Assembly: GCA_039714555.1 (NCBI GenBank)
Contig: JBDLJB010000010.1
Span: 18,809-82,808 of the forward strand
Origin: Namhaeicola sp039714555
GTDB lineage: Bacteria; Bacteroidota; Bacteroidia; Flavobacteriales; Flavobacteriaceae
Length of the DNA: 64,000 nucleotides
Direction: 5' to 3'
Of the stretch, positions 34,749-42,562 are shown piece after piece. Positions within the stretch are counted from its first letter, which is position 1. Every line of letters starts with the position of its first letter. Position numbers and translations under genes: made by a program. Below the pieces are notes generated by a model. The model had not been told where the DNA came from. It saw nothing but the letters and a program-made list of their open reading frames with translations, and searched no databases.

Positions 34749-36662
34749 TTATTTATAACTTCTTGTTTTTACTTCTATATCGTTAAATTCTAATGCTTCT
34801 TTATGTAATTTCCAATCTTTTCCATGCATCCATTCCCATGCTGCAGAGTACATATAGTTTTTATCATCCCGTACCGCTTCTCCATCTTCAGTTTGATATT
34901 CTTCACGGAAATGTGCACCACAGCTTTCTTTTCTGCTTAAAGCATCAACAGCCATCAATTCAGCAATCTCTAAATAATCTGCTAATCGCCCGGCTTTTTC
35001 TAATTCAGAATTAGGTCCTTTTTCATCTCCTGGAATAGCTGCGTTTTCCCAAAACTCTTTGCGTAATTTTTTGATTTCTTCAATTGCCCAGATCATCCCT
35101 TTTTCATTTCGTGACATCGCTACTTCTTTAAACATTATTTTTCCTAAACGACGATGTATTTGATCTACCGGCATTGTTCCTTTAATAGATAATAATTTAT
35201 CTACTTGATCTTTCACAGATTTTTCAGCTTCTTCAAATTCAGGTGTATCAGTTGAAATTTTACCTGTACGGATCTCATTTGATAAATAATTAGAAATGGT
35301 ATTAGGTAAAATAAAATTACCATCTACTGAGGCTTGTAAAAGTGAATTTGCTCCCAAACGATTGGCACCATGATCAGCAAAATTAGCTTCACCAACAGCA
35401 AATAATCCAGGTATGGTAGTTTGCAATTCATAATCAACCCATAATCCTCCCATAGAGAAATGTGCTGCAGGAGAAATTTTCATAGGTTCTTTATAAGCAT
35501 TGATATTGGTAATCTTTTCGTACATAGTAAAAAGATTGCCATAGCGTTCTTTAATTGTTGCTTCTCCTAATTTTTCAATAGCTGTTTTAAAATCTAAATA
35601 AACCGCATTTTTTAACGGTCCAACACCATGACCGGCATCCATTCTTTCTTTAGCTGCACGCGATGCGACATCACGAGGTACAAGGTTTCCAAATGCTGGA
35701 TAACGACGTTCTAAATAATAATCTCTATCTTCATCAGGGATATCACCCGGAGCTCGTTTCTCATCTTTATTTTTAGGTACCCAAATACGACCATCATTCC
35801 TTAATGATTCACTCATCAAGGTCAATTTAGATTGATGTTCTCCTGCTTGAGGTAAAGCTGTTGGGTGAATCTGTGTCCATGATGGATTTGCAAAATAGGC
35901 ACCTTTTTTATGAGCTCTCCAGTTAGCAGATCCATTAGAATTCATCGCTAAAGTAGAAAGATAAAAGATCTTACCAAAACCACCTGTACCTAAAACAACT
36001 GCATGAGCTGAATGACGTTCAATTTTACCCGTAACCAAATCTCTTACAATTACACCTCTAGCCTTACCATCAACTACGACTAGATCTAATATTTCATGGC
36101 GACTATATTGAGTTAAAGTTCCTACTTTAACTTGCTTCATCATTGCCTGATAGGTAGCTAATAATAACTGTTGCCCTGTTTGTCCACGTGCATAAAAAGT
36201 ACGTGATACTAAAACACCACCAAAAGAACGGTTACTTAAATAACCACTATATTCTCTACCAAATGGTACACCTTGAGCAGTCATATGATCAATAAGGTCA
36301 ACAGAACATTGGGCCATTCTATATACATTGGCTTCACGTGAACGATAATCTCCACCTTTTACCGTATCGTAGAACATTCGGTAAATATTATCTCCATCAT
36401 TTTTGTAATTCTTTGCGGCATTCACCCCTCCTTGAGCTGCCACGGAGTGAGATCGTCTGGCTGAGTCTTGAAAGAAAAAAACTTTTACATTATAACCCAA
36501 CTCTGCTAATGATGCGGCTGCACCACCACCTGACAATCCTCCTCCTACAACAATAACATCTATTTTTTTTCGGTTTGCTGGATTTACTATATTAGTTTTA
36601 TCAAGATAATTTTGCCATTTATCTTTTAAAGGTCCTTCCGGAATTTTTGCGTTAAGAGCCAT
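34749..36662 (-). CDS. sdhA: Succinate dehydrogenase / fumarate reductase flavoprotein subunit, operon 1
   Basis: The frame opens at 36704, but the start at 36662 (MALNAKIPEGPLKDKWQNY) is chosen because its N-terminus matches the paralogue's MKLNSKVPKGPIKDKW. This gives 637 residues. The FAD-binding loop is VVGGGLSGGGAAASLAELGY. SHSVAAQGGVNA carries the His that takes the covalent FAD. RSFGGVLVSRTFYARGQTG and HGANRLGANSLLQA are conserved core motifs, and a C-terminal ESCGAHFREEYQT follows. It begins 7 bases after sdhC. Compared with copy 2 it lacks a block of about 20 residues near the KYGNLF motif. Confidence 0.95.
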   Translation of the reverse strand: MALNAKIPEGPLKDKWQNYLDKTNIVNPANRKKIDVIVVGGGLSGGGAAASLAELGYNVKVFFFQDSARRSHSVAAQGGVNAAKNYKNDGDNIYRMFYDTVKGGDYRSREANVYRMAQCSVDLIDHMTAQGVPFGREYSGYLSNRSFGGVLVSRTFYARGQTGQQLLLATYQAMMKQVKVGTLTQYSRHEILDLVVVDGKARGVIVRDLVTGKIERHSAHAVVLGTGGFGKIFYLSTLAMNSNGSANWRAHKKGAYFANPSWTQIHPTALPQAGEHQSKLTLMSESLRNDGRIWVPKNKDEKRAPGDIPDEDRDYYLERRYPAFGNLVPRDVASRAAKERMDAGHGVGPLKNAVYLDFKTAIEKLGEATIKERYGNLFTMYEKITNINAYKEPMKISPAAHFSMGGLWVDYELQTTIPGLFAVGEANFADHGANRLGANSLLQASVDGNFILPNTISNYLSNEIRTGKISTDTPEFEEAEKSVKDQVDKLLSIKGTMPVDQIHRRLGKIMFKEVAMSRNEKGMIWAIEEIKKLRKEFWENAAIPGDEKGPNSELEKAGRLADYLEIAELMAVDALSRKESCGAHFREEYQTEDGEAVRDDKNYMYSAAWEWMHGKDWKLHKEALEFNDIEVKTRSYK

Positions 36663-36669
36663 AATTTTT

Positions 36670-37356
36670 TTATTTGAAGTAAAGAATAATTGGTATGATA
36701 GCATATAATACTGCCATAACTATACCAAAACACATAGCGATATATTTTATAATTCCCATTACATTTTTAGGATACATTCCCAAAGAACGGTGAGCACTTT
36801 CTATACCATGCACCAGGTGAAAACCTAATGCAATAATGCCAATTTCATAAACAACTAATACCCACCACTCACTAAAGGTGGCTATTACCAAATTGTAAAG
36901 ATCGTGTTCATTTTCTAGCACTTTGTATTGTAACCAAAATTGCGCCATGTGAATAAAGATGAAAATACCTATAATTGTACCTAATACACCCATATTGCGA
37001 GAATACCAAGTGCTTGTAGAATTATCAGTAACTTCATACTTTTCACCTTTTGCCTTTTTGTTGTGTAATGTTATCAATAAGGCATCAACAACATGTACAA
37101 ATAAGGCTGCATATAATATCCATGCCACTAAAGTAACTGGCCAAAAATGCACCAGAAAATGAGAATAGGCGTTGTACATATCATGTGCATTTGCCACATT
37201 TCCCCAAAATTCAATTGGAAAATAGGAGTCAGGTATAATTAAAATGAGATTTCCAATAAGATGAATTATTAGAAAAAAACTGATGAAAAGACCTGTAAAA
37301 GCCATTAGGTTCTTACGCCCAATCGATGTTTTGAATAAACCTTTTTTAATTGCCAT
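36670..37356 (-). CDS. sdhC: Succinate dehydrogenase / fumarate reductase cytochrome b subunit, operon 1
   Basis: A 228-residue integral membrane subunit with five hydrophobic segments, the dihaem type-B arrangement in which one protein anchors the enzyme and reduces or oxidises quinone. The start has TSIGRKNLMAFTGLF. Candidate haem-ligand His residues lie in IIHLIGNL, LFVHVVDAL, FIHMAQFW and GFHLVHGIESAH. It is the first gene of operon 1 and faces operon 2 across a 204-base divergent gap. An exact -7 box lies 27 bases above its start. Confidence 0.92.
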   Translation of the reverse strand: MAIKKGLFKTSIGRKNLMAFTGLFISFFLIIHLIGNLILIIPDSYFPIEFWGNVANAHDMYNAYSHFLVHFWPVTLVAWILYAALFVHVVDALLITLHNKKAKGEKYEVTDNSTSTWYSRNMGVLGTIIGIFIFIHMAQFWLQYKVLENEHDLYNLVIATFSEWWVLVVYEIGIIALGFHLVHGIESAHRSLGMYPKNVMGIIKYIAMCFGIVMAVLYAIIPIILYFK

Positions 37357-37383
37357 AAGGTTATTTTTTAAATTTTATTCCAG

Positions 37384-37391
37384 CAAATATA
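37384..37391 (-). promoter_or_regulatory. Candidate -7 box of sdhCAB operon 1
   Basis: TATATTTG on the minus strand fits TAnnTTTG exactly, 27 bases above the sdhC start. The matching element of operon 2 has the same eight bases and nearly the same distance. No clear TTG -33 element is seen. Confidence 0.5.
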
Positions 37392-37524
37392 AAATGGTAA
37401 ATCTTTAATGAGTATGATTTTTGTCAGTCTACTTAAAAAATCTTTTTTTTTTTAACACTATTTATAATCAATCTAAATTGTATTATTTCTTTGAATATTT
37501 AAAAAAACCAAAAAGTCAATTGTT

Positions 37525-37532
37525 TATATTTG
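37525..37532 (+). promoter_or_regulatory. Candidate -7 box of sdhCAB operon 2
   Basis: TATATTTG lies 28 bases above the sdhC start of operon 2. With the mirror element at 37384-37391 it defines a divergent promoter region; the bases between hold T- and A-tracts (around 37434-37454 and 37501-37514) but no clear operator. Confidence 0.5.
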
Positions 37533-37560
37533 TGTATTATTCAACTATATACTAACCAAA

Positions 37561-38187
37561 ATGAGCGGATCTTCATCTTTAGGAAGAAAGGTCGTGATGT
37601 CACTTTCAGGACTTTTTTTAATCACATTTTTACTTGTTCACTTAGTGGTAAATTTAACCTTATTTGTAGGTGCTGATACTTTTAACGCAGCATCACATTT
37701 TATGGCAACAAATCCATTGATTCAAGTAATGCAATACGTATTAGCAGCAGGTTTTATATTTCACATTATAATGGGAATACAATTAGAAATAAAAAACCGT
37801 GCCTCGAGACCTATTAAATATGTAAAAAACAACCCGGCAGCAAATTCAGGATGGGCATCAAGAAATATGATTGTTACAGGTTTACTAGTGCTGTTGTTTT
37901 TAATCTTACACCTTAAAGATTTCTTTGTTAAAATAAAATTTGGTGAAGTTCACGATGATTACGAATTGGTAACACAATTGTTTAAAAACCCAATTTACGT
38001 TGGCATTTATGTTTTTGCTTTTGTTTTATTAGGCATTCATTTAAGTCACGGTTTTCAATCTGCATTTACAAGTATAGGCGCAAGAGCTCCAAAATATTAT
38101 AGATGTGTTAAAAATTTAGGTGTTGCTTATAGTTATTTTATAGCATTAGGTTTTTCAATTATTGCCATTTACTTTTATTTTGCTTAA
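37561..38187 (+). CDS. sdhC: Succinate dehydrogenase / fumarate reductase cytochrome b subunit, operon 2
   Basis: A 208-residue five-helix membrane subunit, paralogue of the operon-1 protein. The N-terminus SSSLGRKVVMSLSGLFLITF matches the family, and likely haem-ligand His residues lie in LLVHLVVNL, FIFHIIMGI, LILHLKDFF and GIHLSHGFQSAF. It is about 20 residues shorter than the other copy; the differences are mainly in the loop after the first helix. It starts operon 2, with sdhA 12 bases after its stop. The ligand assignments are by pattern only. Confidence 0.93.
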   Translation: MSGSSSLGRKVVMSLSGLFLITFLLVHLVVNLTLFVGADTFNAASHFMATNPLIQVMQYVLAAGFIFHIIMGIQLEIKNRASRPIKYVKNNPAANSGWASRNMIVTGLLVLLFLILHLKDFFVKIKFGEVHDDYELVTQLFKNPIYVGIYVFAFVLLGIHLSHGFQSAFTSIGARAPKYYRCVKNLGVAYSYFIALGFSIIAIYFYFA

Positions 38188-38199
38188 TATCAATAAATT

Positions 38200-40200
38200 A
38201 TGAAATTAAATTCTAAAGTTCCAAAAGGTCCTATAAAAGATAAATGGACAACTTATAAAGATAAAATTAATCTTGTTAATCCTGCTAACAAACGTAATAT
38301 TGATATTATTGTTGTTGGAACAGGTTTAGCCGGTGGTTCAGCTGCGGCAACCTTGGCAGAATTAGGTTATAATGTAAAGGCTTTTGCTTATCAGGATTCT
38401 CCTCGTAGAGCACATTCTATAGCCGCTCAGGGCGGAATTAATGCTGCTAAAAACTATATGGGAGATGGTGATTCAAATTATCGATTATTTTATGATACAG
38501 TAAAAGGAGGAGATTATCGTTCACGTGAAGCCAATGTATATAGATTGGCAGAGGTTTCAGGAAATATTATTGACCAATGCGTAGCGCAAGGCGTTCCTTT
38601 TGCACGTGATTATGGAGGGTTATTAGACAATAGATCATTTGGTGGAGTTCTGGTTTCCCGTACCTTTTATGCAAAAGGTCAAACCGGACAGCAATTATTA
38701 TTAGGAGCATATTCAGCAATGAATCGTCAAATTGCCCGCGGTAAAATTGAAATGTTCAATCGTCATGAAATGTTAGATGTAGTAAAAATTGATGGAAAAG
38801 CACGAGGTATAATTGCCAGAGATCTAATAAGTGGAGAAATAGAACGACATTCAGCACATGCTGTAGTGATTGCAACCGGTGGATACGGAAATGTTTATTT
38901 CTTATCAACTAATGCAATGGGATCAAATGCAACTGCCGCCTGGAAAATTCACAAAAAAGGTGCCTATTTTGCCAACCCTTGTTTTACTCAAATACACCCT
39001 ACTTGTATTCCTCGGAGTGGTGATTATCAGTCAAAATTGACTTTGATGAGTGAATCTCTTCGTAATGATGGAAGAATATGGGTTCCTAAAAATATTGAAG
39101 ATGCCAAAGCAATTCAGGAAGGGAATCTAAAACCTACACAAATTGCTGAAGAAAATCGCGATTATTACCTTGAACGTCGTTATCCGGCATTTGGTAACCT
39201 TGTACCTCGCGATGTTGCATCGCGTGCAGCTAAAGAACGTTGTGATGCTGGTTATGGTGTAAATAAAACCGGTGAAGCTGTTTATTTAGATTTTGCTGCA
39301 GCTATTGAAAGATATGGTAAAGAGCAAGCTAAAATACATGGTGTTGCAAGTCCTTCCAAAGAAAAAATTACTGAACTTGGTGAAAAGATCATTGAAGAAA
39401 AATATGGTAACCTTTTTCAAATGTATGAGAAAATTATTGATGAAGATCCTTATAAAACACCAATGATGATATATCCTGCAACCCATTACACAATGGGTGG
39501 TGTTTGGGTAGATTATAATTTAATGACTACCGTTGACGGATTGTATTGTATTGGTGAGGCTAATTTCTCTGATCATGGTGCTAACCGATTAGGGGCTTCT
39601 GCTCTTATGCAAGGGTTAGCCGATGGATATTTTGTATTGCCTTATACTATTGGTGATTATTTAGCTAATGAAATTCGTACCGGAACAATCCCTACAGATA
39701 CTCCTGAATTTGATGTAATAGAAAAAGAAGTAAAAGATCGATTGGAATTTTTTATCAATAATAAAGGAACACATTCTGTTGATTATTTCCATAAAAAATT
39801 AGGAAAAGTGATGTGGAATAAAGTTGGAATGGCAAGAAATGAAAAGGATCTAAAAGAAGCTATAAAGGAAATTCAAGAAATTAGAGATGATTTTTGGAAA
39901 AATATAAAAGTTCCGGGTGAAATGTACGATCTAAACCCTGAACTTGAAAAAGCGGGCAGAGTAGCCGATTTCTTAGAATTAGGAGAACTTTTTGCTAAAG
40001 ATGCTTTGGAAAGAAATGAATCTTGTGGTGGTCACTTTAGAGAAGAATACCAAACAGATGAAGGTGAAGCACTAAGAGATGATAAGAACTTTGCTTATGT
40101 TTCTGCCTGGGAATATACAGGAAAACCTAGCGAAGCAATCTTGCATAAAGAAGGGCTTGAATTTAAAGATATTGAATTAAAACAACGAAGTTATAAATAA
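38200..40200 (+). CDS. sdhA: Succinate dehydrogenase / fumarate reductase flavoprotein subunit, operon 2
   Basis: A 666-residue flavoprotein subunit that interconverts succinate and fumarate at the cytoplasmic face of the inner membrane. Visible are VVGTGLAGGSAAATLAELGY (FAD loop), AHSIAAQGGINAAKNY (covalent FAD His), RSFGGVLVSRTFYAKGQTG, PRDVASRAAKER (active-site Arg region) and HGANRLGASALMQG. Compared with the operon-1 copy it has extra residues near NIEDAKAIQEGNLKP and in AKIHGVASPSKEKITELG. All key motifs are intact in both copies, so both should be functional. Confidence 0.95.
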   Translation: MKLNSKVPKGPIKDKWTTYKDKINLVNPANKRNIDIIVVGTGLAGGSAAATLAELGYNVKAFAYQDSPRRAHSIAAQGGINAAKNYMGDGDSNYRLFYDTVKGGDYRSREANVYRLAEVSGNIIDQCVAQGVPFARDYGGLLDNRSFGGVLVSRTFYAKGQTGQQLLLGAYSAMNRQIARGKIEMFNRHEMLDVVKIDGKARGIIARDLISGEIERHSAHAVVIATGGYGNVYFLSTNAMGSNATAAWKIHKKGAYFANPCFTQIHPTCIPRSGDYQSKLTLMSESLRNDGRIWVPKNIEDAKAIQEGNLKPTQIAEENRDYYLERRYPAFGNLVPRDVASRAAKERCDAGYGVNKTGEAVYLDFAAAIERYGKEQAKIHGVASPSKEKITELGEKIIEEKYGNLFQMYEKIIDEDPYKTPMMIYPATHYTMGGVWVDYNLMTTVDGLYCIGEANFSDHGANRLGASALMQGLADGYFVLPYTIGDYLANEIRTGTIPTDTPEFDVIEKEVKDRLEFFINNKGTHSVDYFHKKLGKVMWNKVGMARNEKDLKEAIKEIQEIRDDFWKNIKVPGEMYDLNPELEKAGRVADFLELGELFAKDALERNESCGGHFREEYQTDEGEALRDDKNFAYVSAWEYTGKPSEAILHKEGLEFKDIELKQRSYK

Positions 40201-40215
40201 TTGTTTTGAGATATT

Positions 40216-40237
40216 AGTAGTTAGTATATTGACTACT
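40216..40237. repeat. Hairpin in the sdhA-sdhB gap of operon 2
   Basis: AGTAGT (40216-40221) and ACTACT (40232-40237) form a 6-bp stem in the 65-base gap. The following tract is rich in TACTC-like repeats up to about 40257. The position matches the hairpin in operon 1. Confidence 0.4.
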
Positions 40238-40265
40238 CAATACTCTTTACTCTATACTAAATAAA

Positions 40266-41006
40266 ATGAATTTAACACTTAAGATCTGGAGACAAAAAGG
40301 ACCTAAAGAAAAAGGTCAAATGGTAGAATATAAGGTAACCGATATCTCTGAACATATGTCTTTTTTAGAAATGATGGATGTTTTAAATGAAGATCTTGTT
40401 GCAAAAGGTGAAGAACCTGTGGCTTTTGATCATGATTGTAGAGAAGGAATTTGTGGTATGTGTTCTTTACATATCAATGGAGAAGCACATGGTCCAGATA
40501 GGAGAGTTACAACTTGTCAACTACATATGAGAATGTTTCAAGATGGTGAAACAATTCACATTGAACCATTTAGAGCCAAAGGATTTCCTGTAATTAAAGA
40601 TTTGATTGTTGATAGAACTGCTTTTGAGCGCATTCAACAAGCTGGTGGATATATTTCTATCAATACTTCTGGAAATACTCAAGATGCAAATGCACTACCA
40701 ATTTCTAAACACAATGCCGATCTTTCTATGGATGCTGCGGCTTGTATTGGCTGTGGAGCTTGTGTTGCGAGTTGTAAAAACTCGAGTGCTATGTTATTTG
40801 TTTCAGCAAAGGTTTCTCAATATGCTTTACTACCACAAGGTCAGGTTGAAGCAACTGATAGAGTTTTAAATATGGTTAAACAAATGGATGAAGAAGGGTT
40901 TGGTAACTGTACCAACACTGGTGCATGTGAAGTTGAGTGCCCCAAAGGGATTTCTTTAGAAAACATTGCTCGAATGAATAGAGAATATTTAAAAGCAAGT
41001 TTTTAA
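40266..41006 (+). CDS. sdhB: Succinate dehydrogenase / fumarate reductase iron-sulfur subunit, operon 2
   Basis: A 246-residue iron-sulfur subunit. Cluster ligands are in DCREGICGMCSLHING, TTCQLHM, CIGCGACVASCKN and CTNTGACEVECPKG, all in register with the operon-1 copy. It ends operon 2 and converges on the HAD hydrolase gene with 24 bases between the stops and no clear terminator. The two SdhB proteins are alike along their full length but differ in many surface residues, so the duplication is not recent. Confidence 0.94.
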   Translation: MNLTLKIWRQKGPKEKGQMVEYKVTDISEHMSFLEMMDVLNEDLVAKGEEPVAFDHDCREGICGMCSLHINGEAHGPDRRVTTCQLHMRMFQDGETIHIEPFRAKGFPVIKDLIVDRTAFERIQQAGGYISINTSGNTQDANALPISKHNADLSMDAAACIGCGACVASCKNSSAMLFVSAKVSQYALLPQGQVEATDRVLNMVKQMDEEGFGNCTNTGACEVECPKGISLENIARMNREYLKASF

Positions 41007-41030
41007 AAATATTTTTTCTGTTATAAAAGA

Positions 41031-41711
41031 TCAATGAAATGTTTGGTTAGAATCAATTAATAGATCTGCTAATTCTGTTAGATCATCAAGATAAGTTGTA
41101 CATCCACTCTTTAGCAAAACTTCTTTATTTCTTTCTCCAATTCCAATAAAATCAAGGTTTAATCTTTGTGCTGTCTGTAAATCCCAAATACCATCACCAA
41201 CCGAGTAAATTTTTTCAAATTCATTCACATCAAAATATTCTTTGGCACTTTGAATGGCTTGTAGTACAAAAGGTTCACGAGCAAAACTAATTTCTGATGT
41301 AGCAATCAAATTCTCTTTAAACCAAATATCGCATTGTTGTAATTTAAATTTTGCCGGTTTTAGTAAAGATCCGGTAGCAAATGCAAGGGCATAATTCTCA
41401 TTCAAAAGATTATCAATACAATGTTTTGCTCCTTTAATTTCACTAATTTGTGGAGATCTTTTTAATTCTGATAGTAATATTTCTTCAAATTCATAGAGCA
41501 AACTCTTTGAATATTTTTTCTTAAAATAAGTTTCATAATTTACTTTTAAAGTATAACTGTCTGTATGGTATTTATAATTAAAAAAATCAGTATTGACTTT
41601 TTTTATTCCCATTAACTTTAAACTTTCAATCACAATTTTATGATAAATTGGTAAACTATCTGTTAATGTTCCATCAATATCAAAAATTATTAATTTTTTA
41701 TTTGTATTCAT
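41031..41711 (-). CDS. HAD-superfamily phosphatase, phosphoglycolate-phosphatase-like
   Basis: A 226-residue cytoplasmic hydrolase. Motif I is IIFDIDGTLTDS at 8-19 with both catalytic Asp residues. Motif II is likely the Thr/Ser of LAFATGSLLKPAKFKL, and motif IV is YSVGDGIWDLQTAQ with its Asp. A helical cap lies between (about 20-85). The family removes phosphate from small metabolites such as phosphoglycolate, pyrophosphate or sugar phosphates. It stands alone between convergent sdhB and the divergent amidase gene. Confidence 0.85.
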   Translation of the reverse strand: MNTNKKLIIFDIDGTLTDSLPIYHKIVIESLKLMGIKKVNTDFFNYKYHTDSYTLKVNYETYFKKKYSKSLLYEFEEILLSELKRSPQISEIKGAKHCIDNLLNENYALAFATGSLLKPAKFKLQQCDIWFKENLIATSEISFAREPFVLQAIQSAKEYFDVNEFEKIYSVGDGIWDLQTAQRLNLDFIGIGERNKEVLLKSGCTTYLDDLTELADLLIDSNQTFH

Positions 41712-41721
41712 CCATTTTGCT

Positions 41722-41753
41722 TTGTAGCAATATTACAATTTTTATTACCTTTA
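41722..41753 (+). promoter_or_regulatory. Candidate promoter of the amidase/rhamnosidase pair
   Basis: TTG (41722-41724), a 21-base spacer and TACCTTTA (41746-41753) agree with the consensus except for the last base. The ATG is only 4 bases downstream, so a transcript from here would be leaderless. Confidence 0.35.
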
Positions 41754-41757
41754 AAGT

Positions 41758-42537
41758 ATGGAAAATTCATTAAATTTTGCCTTGATCCAAACTGATAATA
41801 TTTGGGAAGACATTGATAAAAACTTGGAAAATTTAACTATAAAATTAAATTCTATTGCCAATAATGTAGATGTTATTGTATTACCGGAATTATTTTCTAC
41901 AGGTTTTACAATGAATGCCAAAGCTGTAGCTGAAAACATGAAGGGGAAAGCTGTTTTATGGATGCTTGAACAGGCTAAAATTAAAGATTCCTTACTTATG
42001 GGTAGTTTACTAATTAATGAGGGTGAAACCTTTTATAATCGCTTGGTGGCAGCATTTCCTGATGGTAAAATAAAATATTATGACAAACGACATTTATTTT
42101 CTTATGCTAAAGAAGATCATGTTTTTAGTCCCGGTAATAAAAAACTGATCTTTGAACACAAAGGTTTTAGATTTTTTCCATTGATCTGTTATGATCTGCG
42201 TTTCCCTGTTTGGGCGAGAAATACCGAAAATATTGATGTATTGATTTATGTAGCCAATTGGCCCAATGCCCGAATGTTTGCTTGGGATACATTACTAAAA
42301 GCACGTGCAATTGAAAATTTATGCTATACTATTGGTGTAAACAGGGTAGGAATTGATAATAATAATTTAGTTTATACCGGTCATTCTGCTGTATATAATG
42401 CCTTAGGTGAAACTTTATTGGATTTTGAAGAAAATAAACAGGATATTAAAACAATTATTTTAAAGAAAGATTATATCAAAAACTTTAGAGATAAATTTAG
42501 ATTTTTAGATGATCGGGATGAATTTAAAATAATATAA
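41758..42537 (+). CDS. Nitrilase-family amidase, omega-amidase-like
   Basis: A 259-residue carbon-nitrogen hydrolase. The catalytic triad is clear: Glu44 in VLPELFSTGF, Lys110 in YDKRHLF and Cys144 in PLICYDLRFPVWARN. The pattern is closest to the YafV/Nit2 branch, which hydrolyses alpha-ketoglutaramate or alpha-ketosuccinamate left after transamination; that is inference. A promoter-like element ends 4 bases before the ATG. The rhamnosidase-like gene follows by 25 bases (from its preferred start) and is probably on the same transcript, although no functional link is obvious. Confidence 0.88.
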   Translation: MENSLNFALIQTDNIWEDIDKNLENLTIKLNSIANNVDVIVLPELFSTGFTMNAKAVAENMKGKAVLWMLEQAKIKDSLLMGSLLINEGETFYNRLVAAFPDGKIKYYDKRHLFSYAKEDHVFSPGNKKLIFEHKGFRFFPLICYDLRFPVWARNTENIDVLIYVANWPNARMFAWDTLLKARAIENLCYTIGVNRVGIDNNNLVYTGHSAVYNALGETLLDFEENKQDIKTIILKKDYIKNFRDKFRFLDDRDEFKII

Positions 42538-42562
42538 TAATTAACTCATGATTTGTACTTCT

